Below are positions 38,195-49,097 of a DNA stretch of 64,000 nucleotides, piece by piece; the stretch's first letter is position 1; every line of letters starts with the position of its first letter. Below the pieces are notes generated by a model, which did no database searches, was not told the origin of the DNA, and saw nothing but the letters and a program-made list of their open reading frames with translations. The stretch lies in contig NZ_JAEMNV010000001.1 in assembly GCF_016482825.1 (NCBI RefSeq), forward strand, positions 186,001 through 250,000, written 5' to 3'. The position numbers and the translations under genes were made by a program. The stretch comes from Antrihabitans stalagmiti (GTDB taxonomy: Bacteria; Actinomycetota; Actinomycetes; Mycobacteriales; Mycobacteriaceae).

Positions 38195-38677
38195 TCAATA
38201 CTCCGAAGCCAGCTCGCGATAGTCGTTCCAGGAGGGCAGCGGCACACGCGCGATCGTCGTTTCGAGTCTGTCGAGGTAGTACTGCCAACGCGGTCCGATC
38301 TCGGCGACCTCGTTGGGATGCAGATGCCTGCGGACAACCTCCAGTGTCGTCACGACTCCTACCTGATGCAGGTGCAATTCGAGGATCGCGCCATCGAAGG
38401 TGACGTTCAGCTGATGTGGTGATGTGCAGGCATCGACGTGGACGTCAACGGTTTCGGTCCGACAGTCGTCGTCCGCGGTGATCCGAACATCGCCGGAGAA
38501 CGGATCACCCGTCATGGTGCCGAACCATGCCTCCAATCGATCGGGCTCGGTCAGATAGGACCACAGTTCGACGATCGGTAGCGCGAACCCTCGGACGAAA
38601 TACAGCAACACGAGATCGCTGCCTGCTTCGCGATCGTGTTCGGGCCGGACCTCGCCGATTGTCGATGTGGTGACCAC
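38195..38677 (-). CDS. SRPBCC (AHSA1-like) domain protein
   Basis: A 160-aa protein with the START-like fold of the activator-of-Hsp90 family. The block ELWSYLTEPDRLEAWFGTMT (about 37-56) is the family marker, followed by alternating beta strands and a long C-terminal helix (RWQYYLDRLETTIARV). Such proteins bind hydrophobic ligands; the ligand is unknown. GTG at 38677 has GGAGG about 8 nt upstream on the minus strand. It is convergent with the cutinase-like gene. Confidence 0.8.
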   Translation of the reverse strand: MVTTSTIGEVRPEHDREAGSDLVLLYFVRGFALPIVELWSYLTEPDRLEAWFGTMTGDPFSGDVRITADDDCRTETVDVHVDACTSPHQLNVTFDGAILELHLHQVGVVTTLEVVRRHLHPNEVAEIGPRWQYYLDRLETTIARVPLPSWNDYRELASEY

Positions 38678-39018
38678 GTCGGACTACCTCCGTCACTTGG
38701 AATGGGCAACTCTGCCGTGCGTCCATTCAACATCGAGCGCGGTCCACATGGAACCGATCGCGCAGACGCAACGTCCAACCATTCGAACGGGCAAGCAGCC
38801 CTGAGCTTCCCAAGCAGCGGCAGTGAGAAGGTTGGCGACAGTGGACATTCATTCGGGAAACAGTCCGTCGGGATGCGGTTCGTCGTTGCGACGCGGCATG
38901 AAGGCACGTTCGCGGAACCGTCCTGCGATCCGAAGTGTGTGTGCACGCGTCGATGGCCTCGAAAACAACAAGTCACTGCCGCGGGTGCGGCCGAAGGAAG
39001 ACGACGATGCGCTGTGAC
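38678..39018. other. 341-bp region without a convincing gene
   Basis: Lies between the SRPBCC gene start and the pgl stop, both on the minus strand. A 39-codon plus-strand frame ending KEDDDAL just before 39018 exists but has no ribosome site and resembles no family I know. No strong hairpin was found. The SRPBCC promoter should be in the part next to 38678. Confidence 0.5.
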
Positions 39019-39756
39019 CTACAGCGCTGAGGCCGCGGCTTCGTCGAGCAGCCAGACCGTCTTCTCGACACCCGACGCGCCCGCCGACGGAATATCGACT
39101 GGATCCGCGCCGCCGATCGCTGCTGCTACCGCGTCGGCTTTCGCTGCGCCGGACACGATCAACCACACCTGCTTCGATCGACGAACAGCGGGCAGCGTCA
39201 ACGTGATTCGGGTCGGTGGTGGCTTGGGGGAGTCCGTCACGGCGACGACGAGCTTCGCCGTCTCGCGAACCGCGTCGGTGTCGGGAAACAGTGAATTGAT
39301 ATGCCCTTCACCGCCCATGCCGAGCAGGTGGATGTCGAACGCCGGGAGCTGGCCGTCCGTCGAATTCGCCGCGAGGACGTCGACGTAGTTTCTGGCGGCC
39401 GCCTCCGGGTCGTCTCCGAAGTCGCCGTCCGACGCCGCCATCGGGTGGACGCGGGACGGATCGATACCGATGTGGTCGAGCAGTGCCTCGCGAGCTTGCA
39501 GGTCGTTGCGCTCGGGATCGGCAGCAGGGACGAAACGCTCGTCACCCCAATAGATGTCGACCTGGTGCCAATCGATAGATCCAGAGTCCTCGCGCAGCGC
39601 CTTCAGCAGTCCGATACCGGTGCCGCCGCCGGTCAGCACGACCGACGCCGAACCTCTTTTGGCCTGTGCCTGTTCGACCGCAGCGATGAACCTGCGCGCG
39701 GCTGCCGCAACCAACGCCTCGGTGTCGGCATAACGCTCGACGACGACCTCACTCAT
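39019..39756 (-). CDS. pgl: 6-phosphogluconolactonase
   Basis: Hydrolyses 6-phosphogluconolactone from Zwf. The 245-aa DevB-type protein shows the early [16 protein letters not shown] (sugar-isomerase-like fold), [19 protein letters not shown] (substrate site), and [20 protein letters not shown] (catalytic His region). It is the last gene of tkt-tal-zwf-opcA-pgl on the minus strand, the same order as M. tuberculosis Rv1449c-Rv1445c, and overlaps opcA by eight bases. Confidence 0.96.
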   Translation of the reverse strand: MSEVVVERYADTEALVAAAARRFIAAVEQAQAKRGSASVVLTGGGTGIGLLKALREDSGSIDWHQVDIYWGDERFVPAADPERNDLQAREALLDHIGIDPSRVHPMAASDGDFGDDPEAAARNYVDVLAANSTDGQLPAFDIHLLGMGGEGHINSLFPDTDAVRETAKLVVAVTDSPKPPPTRITLTLPAVRRSKQVWLIVSGAAKADAVAAAIGGADPVDIPSAGASGVEKTVWLLDEAAASAL

Positions 39757-40657
39757 ACGTCACCAACTCCAAGCCTTCGAGTGCCGACTGGTAGATCTCG
39801 TCGGTGTCCAGCCTGCGCAGTTCTTCGGCGAGGCATTCGGAGGTTTCCCTGCGCGGCAACGCAAGTCGCTTGTCCGGTTGCCCGGTCCTGCCGAGTGTCG
39901 CGGTGCGGCCGGTCTGCGGTCGCGACAGGGTGATCGCGGTGTCGCCGCGTTGCAGTTCGACGTAGAGGTCGCCGACGAGCCGATTCACCGGGCACTGCAA
40001 CCGAATTGCGAGCCATCCTGCAAGAACGTCCAGCGCAGGTTCTTCGCGCAGGCCGGACACGGTCACCGATTCGACCGGGACGAACGGTGCTTCGTCGAGC
40101 GCCGCTGTGAGCAATGCACGCCAGTAGGTGATACGCGCCCAGGCCAGATCGGCATCGCCTGCGACGGACGACTCGCGCCGCGCCTTGATCGTCGCCATCG
40201 GATCCTCGGCGAACGTCGCGTCCGTAATGCGGTGAGTTGCCAACTGTCCCACCGGATCTCGGGACGGTTCGACCGGCGCGCCACGAGGCCACCACGCCAC
40301 GACAGGAGTATCGGGGAGCAGGAACGGAGTGACGACGCTGGCTTCGTGCTGCGACAGCTCACCGCGCATCCGCAGGATCAGCACCTCGGAGGCGCCTGCG
40401 TCGCCGCCGAGCCGAATCTGCGCGTCGAGCCGGTTGTCGGCGTCGCGATCGCCCCTGGCAAGGACGATGACGCGGCAGGGATGCTCCTTGCTCGCGTCGT
40501 TCGCGGCCTCGATCGCCTCTTCGGCCTCCGCGGTGTCCAACGTGCAGACCACGAGCGTGAGGACGCGGCCGAGCGTGACGGACCCGCTGTCCTCACGCAA
40601 TCGGATGAGCTTCTTGTTGATCGCACCCGTATCGGTATCGGCAATGTCGACAATCAT
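39749..40657 (-). CDS. opcA: Glucose-6-phosphate dehydrogenase assembly protein OpcA
   Basis: Actinobacterial and cyanobacterial factor needed for active Zwf oligomers, found next to zwf. The 302-aa protein starts [20 protein letters not shown] and has the [20 protein letters not shown] block (about 131-150) typical of OpcA. ATG at 40657 is preferred: GGAGG lies 5 nt upstream on the minus strand and the codon overlaps the zwf stop as ATGA. An upstream ATG at 40669 would add four residues. Confidence 0.95.
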   Translation of the reverse strand: MIVDIADTDTGAINKKLIRLREDSGSVTLGRVLTLVVCTLDTAEAEEAIEAANDASKEHPCRVIVLARGDRDADNRLDAQIRLGGDAGASEVLILRMRGELSQHEASVVTPFLLPDTPVVAWWPRGAPVEPSRDPVGQLATHRITDATFAEDPMATIKARRESSVAGDADLAWARITYWRALLTAALDEAPFVPVESVTVSGLREEPALDVLAGWLAIRLQCPVNRLVGDLYVELQRGDTAITLSRPQTGRTATLGRTGQPDKRLALPRRETSECLAEELRRLDTDEIYQSALEGLELVTYE

Positions 40658-42198
40658 GGTCGCCTCCATTCCCTTCCGGTGCGGGCAAGCATCTCCGTCG
40701 CCGAATCCGGACCCCAGCCACCCGATTCGTACTGCTCGGGACTACCGCCCGCGGCCCAGTGCTCCAGCACGGGATCCAGTATGCGCCAAGATAACTCGAC
40801 CTCGGCGTTGACGGGGAACAGCGACGGCACGCCGAGCAGAACGTCGAGAATCAGCCGCTCGTACGCCTCGGGAGACGACTCGGTGAACGCTTCGCCGTAG
40901 CTGAAGTCCATGTTGACGTCGCGGACCTCCATACCCGAACCAGGGACCTTGGATCCGAACCGCAGCGTGACACCTTCGTCCGGCTGTACTCGGATGACAA
41001 GTGCGTTCTGGCCGAGCTCCTCTGTCATCGTCTGGTCGAACGGCAGATGCGGAGCGCGTTTGAACACGACGGCGATCTCGGTGACCCTGCGGCCCAACCG
41101 CTTTCCGGTGCGGAGGTAAAACGGCACACCTGCCCAGCGGCGGGTATCCACCTCGAGGGTGATCGCCGCGTAGGTCTCCGTGGTCGACTCCTTGGAGAAG
41201 CCCTCCTCCTGCAGCAACCCGACGACCGGCTCGCTACCCTGCCAACCGGCCGCGTACTGGCCGCGCGCCGTCGTCTCGTCGAGTGGCTCGACGACTTTGG
41301 TCGCCGAAAGGACCTTGATCTTCTCGGTCTGCAACTCTGCCGGGTTGAAGCTGATCGGCTCTTCCATCGCGGTGAACGCGAGCAATTGCAGCAGATGATT
41401 CTGAATCACGTCGCGGGCGGCACCGATGCCGTCGTAGTAGCCGCCGCGACCGCCGAGACCGATGTCCTCGGCCATGGTGATCTGGACGTGGTCGACGTAG
41501 TGCGCGTTCCAGATCGGGTCGAACAGCTGGTTGGCGAAACGCAACGCCAAGATGTTCTGAACCGTCTCTTTGCCGAGGTAGTGATCGATGCGAAAGACGG
41601 TGTGCTCGGGGAAGACTCGGTTGACGACCTTGTTGAGTTCTTTGGCGCTCGCCAAGTCGTGACCGAACGGCTTTTCGATGACGACCCGGCGCCACTGCCC
41701 GTCGGCAGGTTTGGCCAGACCGGACTTCGACAGTTGTTCGAGCACAACAGGAAACGCGCCCGGAGGGATCGAGAGGTAGAAGGCATGGTTACCACCCGTG
41801 CCGCGCTCTTCGTCGAGTGTTGCGAGCGTCGTCGCCAGGTTCTCGAATCCGGCGTCGTCCTCGAAAGTGCCCTGCACGAACCGAATTCCTTCGGAGAGCC
41901 GGTCCCACACCTCCTGCCGGAACGGCGTCCTAGCGTGCTTTTTGACCGCCTCGAGCACGATCGCAGCGAAGTCCTCGTGTTCCCAGTCCCGGCGAGCGAA
42001 ACCGATCAACGCGAAGCCGGGCGGTAGCAGCCCCCGGTTCCCGAGGTCGTAGATCGCCGGCATCAACTTCTTGGTCGCGAGATCGCCCGTGACGCCGAAG
42101 ATGACGACGCTGCACGGACCTGCGATGTGTGGAACGCGTTTGTCTCGTTCGTCCCGAAGGGGGTTCACCCAGTCGGCACCGCTCGCCGAGTCGGTCAC
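40654..42198 (-). CDS. zwf: Glucose-6-phosphate 1-dehydrogenase
   Basis: Oxidises glucose-6-phosphate with NADP, first step of the oxidative pentose phosphate branch. The 514-aa protein has the nucleotide motif VIFGVTGDLATKKLMPAIYD (about 32-51), EKPFGHDLASAKELN and the signature active site RIDHYLGKETVQNI (about 205). GTG at 42198 is three bases from the tal stop, giving strong coupling. Full length for the family. Confidence 0.97.
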   Translation of the reverse strand: MTDSASGADWVNPLRDERDKRVPHIAGPCSVVIFGVTGDLATKKLMPAIYDLGNRGLLPPGFALIGFARRDWEHEDFAAIVLEAVKKHARTPFRQEVWDRLSEGIRFVQGTFEDDAGFENLATTLATLDEERGTGGNHAFYLSIPPGAFPVVLEQLSKSGLAKPADGQWRRVVIEKPFGHDLASAKELNKVVNRVFPEHTVFRIDHYLGKETVQNILALRFANQLFDPIWNAHYVDHVQITMAEDIGLGGRGGYYDGIGAARDVIQNHLLQLLAFTAMEEPISFNPAELQTEKIKVLSATKVVEPLDETTARGQYAAGWQGSEPVVGLLQEEGFSKESTTETYAAITLEVDTRRWAGVPFYLRTGKRLGRRVTEIAVVFKRAPHLPFDQTMTEELGQNALVIRVQPDEGVTLRFGSKVPGSGMEVRDVNMDFSYGEAFTESSPEAYERLILDVLLGVPSLFPVNAEVELSWRILDPVLEHWAAGGSPEQYESGGWGPDSATEMLARTGREWRRP

Positions 42199-42201
42199 AG
42201 C

Positions 42202-43323
42202 TCAGCTTTTGTTCGCTGCTTGCAACTGTTCCTCGGTGGCGTCGAGTAGTTCCTTCCACGACTTCGTGAACTTGTCGACGCCTTCGGTCTCGAGGACGCG
42301 GAACACGTCGGGAAGGTCGATGCCTGCCGCAGAGAGCTGGTCGAACACCTTCTGCGCGTTGCCTGCCTTGTTGCTGACCGTGTCGCCGGTGATCTTCGCG
42401 TGGTCGGCGACGGCCTCGAGGGTCTTCTCCGGCATCGTGTTGACGGTGTTCGGGGCAACGAGATCGGTGACGTACATGACGTCGGAGTAGTCCGGGTTCT
42501 TGACACCCGTCGATGCCCACAGCGGACGCTGCCGGTTGGCTCCGACGGCCTGGAGCTCGGTGAAACGGTCACCGGTCTCGAATACGTCCTGGTAGGCGTC
42601 GTACGCCAGAACCGCATTGGCAACGCCGGCTTTGCCGCGAAGCGCAAGTGCTTCGTCGGAGCCGTCTTTGTCCAAGCGCGCGTCGATCTCGGTGTCGACA
42701 CGCGAGACGAAGAACGATGCGACCGAGTGGATCTTGGTCAGGTCGCGTCCCGCCGCCTTGGCAATTTCGAGGCCTTCGAGGTAGGCGTCCATGACAAGTC
42801 GGTACCGCTCGACGGAGAAGATCAGCGTGACGTTGACACTGATGCCCTCGCCGATCGTCTTCGCGATCGCGGGCAGGCCTGCCTCCGTCGCCGGGATCTT
42901 GATCAGCAGGTTGGGTCGATCCACGATCTTCCACAACTCGATGGCCTGCGCCGCCGTCTGGTCGGTCTCGAATGCGAGGTACGGATCGACCTCGATGGAG
43001 ACGCGTCCGTCGACGCCACCACTCGATTCGTAGACCGGAAGGAAGATGTCGCACGCGTCGCGCACATCGTCGGTCGTGATGGTGCGGATCGTGGCTTCGA
43101 CATCGGCGCCACGCGCAGCGAGTTCGTTGACCTGGGCGTCGTAGGCCTCGCCCTTGCTGAGCGCAGCCTGGAAGATGCTCGGGTTCGTCGTCACGCCGAC
43201 CACGCTGCGCGTGTTGATCAGTTCGACGAGGTTGCCGGACTGGATGCGGGTGCGCGAGAGGTCGTCGAGCCAGACGGAAACGCCTGCGGCGGAAAGTTTT
43301 TCGAGGTTGGCATTCTGAGTCAC
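42202..43323 (-). CDS. tal: Transaldolase
   Basis: Moves a three-carbon ketol unit between sugar phosphates. The 373-aa class has the Schiff-base Lys in [16 protein letters not shown] (about 143), the N-terminal [13 protein letters not shown] block and [17 protein letters not shown]. Such lengths are usual in actinobacteria. GTG at 43323 begins five bases after the tkt stop; the stop is close to the zwf start. Confidence 0.96.
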   Translation of the reverse strand: MTQNANLEKLSAAGVSVWLDDLSRTRIQSGNLVELINTRSVVGVTTNPSIFQAALSKGEAYDAQVNELAARGADVEATIRTITTDDVRDACDIFLPVYESSGGVDGRVSIEVDPYLAFETDQTAAQAIELWKIVDRPNLLIKIPATEAGLPAIAKTIGEGISVNVTLIFSVERYRLVMDAYLEGLEIAKAAGRDLTKIHSVASFFVSRVDTEIDARLDKDGSDEALALRGKAGVANAVLAYDAYQDVFETGDRFTELQAVGANRQRPLWASTGVKNPDYSDVMYVTDLVAPNTVNTMPEKTLEAVADHAKITGDTVSNKAGNAQKVFDQLSAAGIDLPDVFRVLETEGVDKFTKSWKELLDATEEQLQAANKS

Positions 43324-43327
43324 TGTG

Positions 43328-45427
43328 CTATCCCTTCACGGAGGTGAGCGAGCGCTGTGCTGCCGCGACGACGGCTTCGGGGGTGAACCCGTACTCGCGG
43401 AACAGAACCTTGTAGTCGGCGGATTCGCCGAAGTGCTCCAGCGAGACGGTCTCGCCGTAGCCTCCGACAATCTTGTGCCACGGCATTGCTATACCCGCTT
43501 CGACCGAAACTCGAGCCTTCACCGTGGGGGGCAAAATTTGATCTTTGTAGTTCTGGTCCTGGCTCTCGAACCACTCGACGCATGGCATCGATACGACACG
43601 GGTGCCGATGCCCTGAGCTTCGAGCGTCTCGCGCGCGGCAACCGCAAGCTGCAGTTCCGAACCGGTCGCGACGATGATGACCTCGGGAGCTGCCGTCGAC
43701 GCATCGACGAGGACGTAACCGCCCTTGGCGACACCTTCGGCACTCGTGCCCTCGAGAATCGGAATGTTCTGGCGGGTGAGGATCAGACCGACCGGGCCCG
43801 AGCTACTGCTCTTGGCGATCACGGCTTTCCAGGCGAACGCGGTCTCGTTGGCGTCGCCGGGGCGAACCACACTGAGGTTCGGGATCGCACGCAATGCCGC
43901 GAGGTGCTCGATCGGCTGGTGGGTCGGACCGTCTTCGCCGAGCCCGATGGAGTCGTGGGTCCACACGTAGATCGGATCGATGTCCATCAGCGACGCGAGC
44001 CGGACTGCCGGCCGCATGTAGTCGCTGAACTGCAGGAACGTGCCACCGTATGCGCGGGTCGGGCCGTGCATCACGATGCCGCTCAGGATCGCGCCCATGG
44101 CGTGCTCGCGAATACCGAAATGCAGGGTGCGGCCGTACGGCGTCGCGTTCCAGTCCTTCGTCGCGATCGATACCGGACCGAACGAGTCGGCACCCTTGAT
44201 CGTCGTGTTGTTGCTGCCTGCGAGGTCGGCCGAGCCGCCCCACAGTTCGGGCAGTACCGGTCCGAGTGCGTTGAGCGTCTCGCCCGATGCGGAGCGGGTC
44301 GCGACGTCCTTGCCGCCGACCTCCCACGACGGCAGACCATCGGCCCAGCCCTTTGGCAGGTCGTCGCTGGTCAGCCGGTCGAGGAGCTTCTTACGCTCGG
44401 GCTCACGTGCCGCCCACGCATCGAAGTCGACGTCCCAGGCCTCGTGCGCCTTGCGGCCGCGTTCCTGCAGGCCGCGGGTGTGCTCGATGACCTCGTCGGT
44501 CACCTCGAAGTTCTTCTCCGGATCGAAGCCGAGAATCTTCTTGGTTGCAGCGACCTCGTCCGCGCCGAGCGCCGAGCCGTGCACACCGCCGGTGTTCTGC
44601 TTGGTCGGCGCTGGGAAACCGATGATCGTGCGGACGATGATGATCGACGGTTTATCGAGAACGGCTTTGGCGGCTTCCGTCGCCTCTTCGATCGCGGTGA
44701 CGTTCTCGCCACCCTCCACGACCTGGACGTGCCAGCCGTAGGCCTCGTAGCGCTTCGCAGTGTCTTCGCCGAGCGCGATGGTGGTGTCGTGCTCGATCGA
44801 AATCTTGTTGTCGTCGTAGAACAGGATCAGGTTGCCGAGTTCCTGTACGCCGGCGAGCGAGGATGCCTCCGAGGTGATGCCCTCCTCGATGTCACCGTCG
44901 GATGCGATCACGTAGATGTAGTGGTCGAACGGGCTCTCGCCCCACGCGGGTTCGGGATCGAAGAGGCCACGCTCGCGGCGCGACGCCATCGCCATGCCGA
45001 CCGCGGATGCCAGACCCTGCCCCAGCGGACCGGTCGTGATCTCGACGCCCTGGGTGTGGCGGAACTCGGGATGGCCCGGTGTCTTCGACTTCCAGGTCCG
45101 CAGTGCTTCGATGTCGGCCAGCTCGAGCCCGAAACCGCCGAGGTAGAGCTGAATGTAGAGGGTGAGGCTCGAGTGACCACACGACAGCACGAATCGGTCG
45201 CGACCGATCCAGTGTGTGTCGGTCGGGTCGTGGCGCATCACACGCTGAAAGAGCGTGTAGGCCAACGGCGCAAGGCTCATTGCGGTACCAGGATGACCGT
45301 TGCCGACCTTCTGCACGGCGTCCGCGGCAAGAACCCTCGCGGTGTCGACGGCCCTGGTATCCAAGTCGGTCCAGTCCGAGGGGTGATTCGGCTGGGTGAG
45401 AACACGGATGTCGTCTGTGATCGACAC
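43328..45427 (-). CDS. tkt: Transketolase
   Basis: TPP enzyme (699 aa) transferring two-carbon ketol groups. N-terminal [23 protein letters not shown]/Mg loop [14 protein letters not shown] (ending with the Asn of DDNKIS), and the pyrimidine-domain block [15 protein letters not shown] with the catalytic Glu are present. GTG at 45427 ([20 protein letters not shown]) matches homologs; the frame stays open upstream but that part lies in the intergenic region. First gene of the operon, divergent from ctaB. Confidence 0.96.
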   Translation of the reverse strand: MSITDDIRVLTQPNHPSDWTDLDTRAVDTARVLAADAVQKVGNGHPGTAMSLAPLAYTLFQRVMRHDPTDTHWIGRDRFVLSCGHSSLTLYIQLYLGGFGLELADIEALRTWKSKTPGHPEFRHTQGVEITTGPLGQGLASAVGMAMASRRERGLFDPEPAWGESPFDHYIYVIASDGDIEEGITSEASSLAGVQELGNLILFYDDNKISIEHDTTIALGEDTAKRYEAYGWHVQVVEGGENVTAIEEATEAAKAVLDKPSIIIVRTIIGFPAPTKQNTGGVHGSALGADEVAATKKILGFDPEKNFEVTDEVIEHTRGLQERGRKAHEAWDVDFDAWAAREPERKKLLDRLTSDDLPKGWADGLPSWEVGGKDVATRSASGETLNALGPVLPELWGGSADLAGSNNTTIKGADSFGPVSIATKDWNATPYGRTLHFGIREHAMGAILSGIVMHGPTRAYGGTFLQFSDYMRPAVRLASLMDIDPIYVWTHDSIGLGEDGPTHQPIEHLAALRAIPNLSVVRPGDANETAFAWKAVIAKSSSSGPVGLILTRQNIPILEGTSAEGVAKGGYVLVDASTAAPEVIIVATGSELQLAVAARETLEAQGIGTRVVSMPCVEWFESQDQNYKDQILPPTVKARVSVEAGIAMPWHKIVGGYGETVSLEHFGESADYKVLFREYGFTPEAVVAAAQRSLTSVKG

Positions 45428-45758
45428 GAGCAGAAGTCTCCTGACATTCGATTGCGAAAGGTGTGGCGAAAGGTGTTGTGAGCGACGTGACTGGTACTCG
45501 AAGTGTGGTGACTGCCGGATTGACACAACCTTAGTTCGATCCGACCCTAACGTCCGCACATCTATGCAATCCGTGCGGCTCGATCGGTCGACTCCGACCT
45601 GCGGCAGCACCCGGCGAAACGGTCACGTTGGGGGTTCGGCGATGGACCACCTCTCCCGGCGTCTACCATCTTGCGTAGTAGCTGCGTCGTGCGAAGGTCC
45701 GCGCGCTGCTTCGACATGGCCGATTTTCATGCGAATGCGTGTGGTGCGAGGAGCGATA
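45428..45758. other. tkt/ctaB divergent promoter region (331 bp)
   Basis: No gene is supported here, although both strands keep open frames. TTGACA at 45520-45525 is a perfect -35 hexamer on the plus strand but no good -10 follows at 16-18 bp. The tkt start has AGGAG about 12 nt upstream on the minus strand, and ctaB has GAGGAG at 45748-45753. Confidence 0.5.
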
Positions 45759-46760
45759 GTGCGGATAGGGCAACAGCCGAGTGGACATGGCCTCGGCGGC
45801 CCGGCTCCCACCGACCCGGTCTCCGCCGAGGGCGTTGCGCCGCGGTCCTCGATTCTCACCAAGCCCATTTTCGCGAAGCCGATGGCTTACATCGCCTTGA
45901 CGAAGCCGCGTGTGATCGAGTTGTTGCTGGTCGCCACCATTCCCACGATGCTGCTCGCGCAGCGTGGGACTGTCGACATCGCGCTGATCCTCAGCACACT
46001 CTTCGGCGGCTGGATGGGCGCGGCAAGCGCCAACACACTCAACTGCGTCGCCGATGCCGACATCGACAAGCTGATGAAGCGCACCGAACGTAGGCCGCTG
46101 GCCCGCGCGGCAGTGCCAACGTCGCACGCATTCGTTTTCGGCGTGGCCCTCGGACTCGGGTCGTTCGCCTGGCTGTGGTGGGCGGCAAACCTGCTCAGCG
46201 GGCTGCTCGTCGTCGGAACGATCCTCTTCTACGTCTTCGTCTACACCCTCGGCCTCAAGCGTCGGACCTCGCAGAACGTGGTCTGGGGCGGCGCTGCCGG
46301 ATGTATGCCGGTGCTGGTCGGCTGGTCTGCTGTCACCGGCACGATCGGCTGGCAGTCGCTCGTCTTGTTCGCGGTCATCTTCTTCTGGACGCCACCGCAT
46401 ACGTGGGCGCTCGCGATGCGCTACAAGGAGGACTACAAAGCAGCGGGTGTGCCGATGCTGCCAGTGGTTGCCACCGAAGAGAAGGTCACCAAGCAGATCG
46501 TCGTCTACACCTGGCTGACGGTGTTCGCGACGATCGCCCTGATACCTGCGACCGGAGTCGTCTACGCCGCCGTCGCTGTCGCGGCCGGCGCCTGGTTCCT
46601 GCTGATGGCGCACCAGCTCTACGCGGGTGTCCGGCGCGGCGAATCGGTCAAGCCGCTCAAACTGTTCCTGCAGTCCAACAACTACCTTGCGATCGTCTTC
46701 TGCGGCCTCGCGGTCGATTCCGTCCTCGGTTGGACGACGGTCGGCAGCATCCTCGGATGA
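45759..46760 (+). CDS. ctaB: Protoheme IX farnesyltransferase (heme O synthase)
   Basis: Adds the farnesyl group to heme B to make heme O for aa3-type oxidases; CtaA in this window makes the next step. The 333-aa UbiA-family protein has the prenyl-diphosphate site [20 protein letters not shown] (NxxxDxxxD, about 98-117), the second motif [12 protein letters not shown] and eight or nine membrane helices. GTG at 45759 lies 5 nt after GAGGAG and is preferred over two ATGs at 45729 and 45735. The first 45 residues are a soluble Pro/Gly-rich tail. Confidence 0.94.
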   Translation: MRIGQQPSGHGLGGPAPTDPVSAEGVAPRSSILTKPIFAKPMAYIALTKPRVIELLLVATIPTMLLAQRGTVDIALILSTLFGGWMGAASANTLNCVADADIDKLMKRTERRPLARAAVPTSHAFVFGVALGLGSFAWLWWAANLLSGLLVVGTILFYVFVYTLGLKRRTSQNVVWGGAAGCMPVLVGWSAVTGTIGWQSLVLFAVIFFWTPPHTWALAMRYKEDYKAAGVPMLPVVATEEKVTKQIVVYTWLTVFATIALIPATGVVYAAVAVAAGAWFLLMAHQLYAGVRRGESVKPLKLFLQSNNYLAIVFCGLAVDSVLGWTTVGSILG

Positions 46761-46779
46761 TGCGCGACCGGCTCGCCGA

Positions 46780-47745
46780 CTAGGGGAGCAGGACGATCGA
46801 CCCGGTGGTCTTGCGACCTTCCAGATCACGGTGTGCGGTCGCGGCGTCCGCAAGCGGATAGGTCGCACCGATCGTGATCTGGAGCGATCCGTCCGCGATC
46901 GCAGCGAAGACGTCGCCACTTCGCCACAGCAGTTCCTCGCGGTCGCGGGTGAAGTGAACCAAGGTCGGCCTGGTCAGATACACCGACCCCGCTGGATTGA
47001 GCCGCTGTGGGTCGAACGGTGGGACGGGTCCGCTCGCGGCACCGAACAGCGCCAGCGTGCCGCGAATTCGCAGTGCGGCCAGGCTCGACTCGAAGGTTGC
47101 GGCACCGACACCGTCGTACACGGCCGCAACACCTTCACCGTCGGTGATGTCACGCACCTGCGCGGCGAGTTCGTCGCCGTAACGGACCACTTCTGCAGCG
47201 CCAGCAGCGCGCGACAGCGCTTCTTTGTCGTCGGTCGACACCGAGGTGATCACTCGCACACCGCGGGCTGCCGCGAGCTGCGTGAGGATCAAACCGACAC
47301 CGCCTGCGCCGGCATGCACGAGCACCCAGTCCGCGGGCTGCGCGTTGTAGACCGAATTCAGTAGGTAATGCGCGGTCATGCCCTGCAGCAGCGCGGATGC
47401 CGCTTCGGGTGCCTCGACGCCGGCGGGTACCGGCACAGCGCGTTCGGCGTCCACCGCAACCTTCTCGGCGTAGCTACCCTCGGCGGACGCCCATGCGACG
47501 TGATCGCCGACTGCGAACCCGCTGACCTGCTCGCCGACCTGCTCGACGACACCGGTTCCCTCAGCGCCAGGGATGTACGGCACCGGCCGCGGGTAGGCGC
47601 CCGTTCTGAAATACGTGTCGATGAAGTTCACGCCGACCGCTTCGGTCCGCACAAGGAGCTGACCTGCGGTGATCTCGGGATCCGGAACCTCGGCCAGCTG
47701 AAGTACTTCGGGTCCGCCGTGCTGGTTCACCTGTATAGCGCGCAT
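46780..47745 (-). CDS. qor: NADPH:quinone oxidoreductase (zeta-crystallin type)
   Basis: Zinc-free MDR-family quinone reductase, 321 aa. Visible: N-terminal GroES-like part with FIDTYFRTGAYPRPVPYIPG, the nucleotide-binding VLVHAGAGGVGLILTQLAAA (about 141-160; AGAGGVG is the MDR dinucleotide loop), and ASALLQGMTAHYLL typical of QOR. ATG at 47745 (MRAIQVNQHGG) is the family start; ATG at 47754 is an alternative. Syntenic with Rv1454c between ctaB and the Rv1455-like gene. Confidence 0.94.
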   Translation of the reverse strand: MRAIQVNQHGGPEVLQLAEVPDPEITAGQLLVRTEAVGVNFIDTYFRTGAYPRPVPYIPGAEGTGVVEQVGEQVSGFAVGDHVAWASAEGSYAEKVAVDAERAVPVPAGVEAPEAASALLQGMTAHYLLNSVYNAQPADWVLVHAGAGGVGLILTQLAAARGVRVITSVSTDDKEALSRAAGAAEVVRYGDELAAQVRDITDGEGVAAVYDGVGAATFESSLAALRIRGTLALFGAASGPVPPFDPQRLNPAGSVYLTRPTLVHFTRDREELLWRSGDVFAAIADGSLQITIGATYPLADAATAHRDLEGRKTTGSIVLLP

Positions 47746-47778
47746 GGCCCTCATTTCTACACCTGCACAGCTCGCCAG

Positions 47779-47784
47779 TATTGT
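47779..47784 (+). promoter_or_regulatory. Leaderless -10 element of the Rv1455-like gene
   Basis: TATTGT ends 7 nt before the ATG at 47792, and no ribosome site is seen. Confidence 0.45.
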
Positions 47785-47791
47785 TCGACGT

Positions 47792-48139
47792 ATGACGACC
47801 GATGCCGCTCAGACCGACGTCAAGGTTCCTGCCCACGTCCGGAAGTCGATCGAGAAGTTCCTGACCGATCACGGTGACGCCGCGAGTGCCGTCCTGCAGC
47901 CGGTCGGGCGCATGGGCGTGCGAATCACCCTCGTCGGTGCCGACGGGATCCTCGGCGACCAGATGGTCGCCGACCTGCCGACCGCCAAGGCTGTCGTCGA
48001 GAGCTTCGACGCCATCACGGTCTCGGAGTGGGACCGCGAACTGACCTCGATCGTCACGCCTCGGGTCGGCCACTGGAAGAAGATGGCGGGCTGGGTCGCG
48101 AATCAGACGCGATTCCCCAAGGCGCGCAACGACGTCTGA
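47792..48139 (+). CDS. Conserved hypothetical protein, Rv1455-like by position
   Basis: A 115-aa soluble protein that begins MTTDAAQTDVKVPAHVRKSI and has a middle part LQPVGRMGVRITLVGADGIL and a basic C-terminus (MAGWVANQTRFPKARNDV). I do not know a family by sequence; gene order (qor on one side, the ctaA/ABC/mptB group on the other) equates it with M. tuberculosis Rv1455. TATTGT upstream supports ATG at 47792. The next gene starts 10 bases after its stop, so they may be cotranscribed. Confidence 0.8.
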   Translation: MTTDAAQTDVKVPAHVRKSIEKFLTDHGDAASAVLQPVGRMGVRITLVGADGILGDQMVADLPTAKAVVESFDAITVSEWDRELTSIVTPRVGHWKKMAGWVANQTRFPKARNDV

Positions 48140-48149
48140 TCGATCCACG

Positions 48150-49097
48150 GTGCGAACCGCGGTCGCAGCAGGAGTGCTACTCGTTGCGATCTGCGTGGTG
48201 CTCACGTGGTTGCCTGCGGGTGTGGGGTTACCGCTCGATCGGCTACCTGTCGTCGCGCAGCTGACCGCGTTCCGCGTCCATCTTGCGGTGCTTGCTGTTG
48301 CCGCGGCCGTCGTTGTCGCGTTCGTTCGCCCCTTTTCGGCGGTGGTGCTGGGCGTCGTCGGATCGATATCCGTCGCGACGGTATTCCCACAGTCCTCGGG
48401 CCCGATTGGAACCGGTGTGGCAAACCTGCGGGTGCTGACTGTCAACGTCGGCGCCGATTCGGCGCACGTCGAGCCGCTTGCCGACCTGATCCGGCAGTTC
48501 CGACCGGACGTGATCGCCATGCCCGAAGGGTCTTCGGTGTACGCACGTGAAATCGCGCGTCTTGTCGGGCCCGGCTTCGATGTCTTCGACGACACGATCG
48601 GCACGCGTTCGGCTGCTACGGCGGGCGCGACGTCGTTGTTGATCCGCTCGTCGCTGCGGCCGGCAGTGCCTGTGGCACGGTTGCCGCTCAGTCTCGGGAC
48701 GGTCACCACGACCGTCACAGTTGCGGGTCATGCGGTGAATGTGCATGCGGTACATCCGAATTCGCCGAATCTGGGGTCCGAGGCGACCTGGGATGCAGAC
48801 CTGGCCGCGTTGGTCCCGCCATGCCGAAGCGACAGTCCGACGGTTATCGCAGGCGATCTGAATGCCACCTTCAATCACTCGCGGTTCCGGGAACTGATCG
48901 GATCCGGGTGCAGGGCAAGTGGGGGAACTCTCAGCAAGCTCACGGGGAGTTGGCCGAACTCGGTACCCGCGTGGCTCGGAGTGCGGCTGGATCAGGTGCT
49001 CACGGCGGGTCCGTCGATAGTCTCGACCGAGGTGTGGACCGTCGACGTGTCAGGCGGACAACACCGCGCGGTCATCGCTGACCTGATGGTCGGCTGA
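48150..49097 (+). CDS. Membrane-anchored endonuclease/exonuclease/phosphatase-family protein
   Basis: A 315-aa protein with two or three N-terminal membrane helices (about 3-25, 42-60 and 62-80) and an EEP (DNase I-like) domain outside or at the membrane. Visible EEP sites: RVLTVNVGADSAHV (first metal Asn), RPDVIAMPEGS (metal Glu), VIAGDLNATFNHSRF (GDxN, about 231) and the final GGQHRAVIADL (catalytic His). Substrate may be nucleic acid or phospholipid. GTG at 48150. The 3' end overlaps the convergent ctaA by 48 bp. Confidence 0.82.
   Translation: MRTAVAAGVLLVAICVVLTWLPAGVGLPLDRLPVVAQLTAFRVHLAVLAVAAAVVVAFVRPFSAVVLGVVGSISVATVFPQSSGPIGTGVANLRVLTVNVGADSAHVEPLADLIRQFRPDVIAMPEGSSVYAREIARLVGPGFDVFDDTIGTRSAATAGATSLLIRSSLRPAVPVARLPLSLGTVTTTVTVAGHAVNVHAVHPNSPNLGSEATWDADLAALVPPCRSDSPTVIAGDLNATFNHSRFRELIGSGCRASGGTLSKLTGSWPNSVPAWLGVRLDQVLTAGPSIVSTEVWTVDVSGGQHRAVIADLMVG

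Noticed and set aside
38823-39017. Small plus-strand frame between the SRPBCC and pgl genes
   Set aside because: No ribosome site, no recognisable family, odd composition; left as unassigned region.
43325-45481. 718-codon plus-strand open frame opposite tkt
   Set aside because: It mirrors tkt in the antisense frame typical of GC-rich DNA, has no family-like motif and no ribosome site. tkt itself is certain.
45520-45525. Perfect TTGACA upstream of ctaB considered as a promoter
   Set aside because: No acceptable -10 at 16-18 bp; kept only as a remark on the intergenic region.
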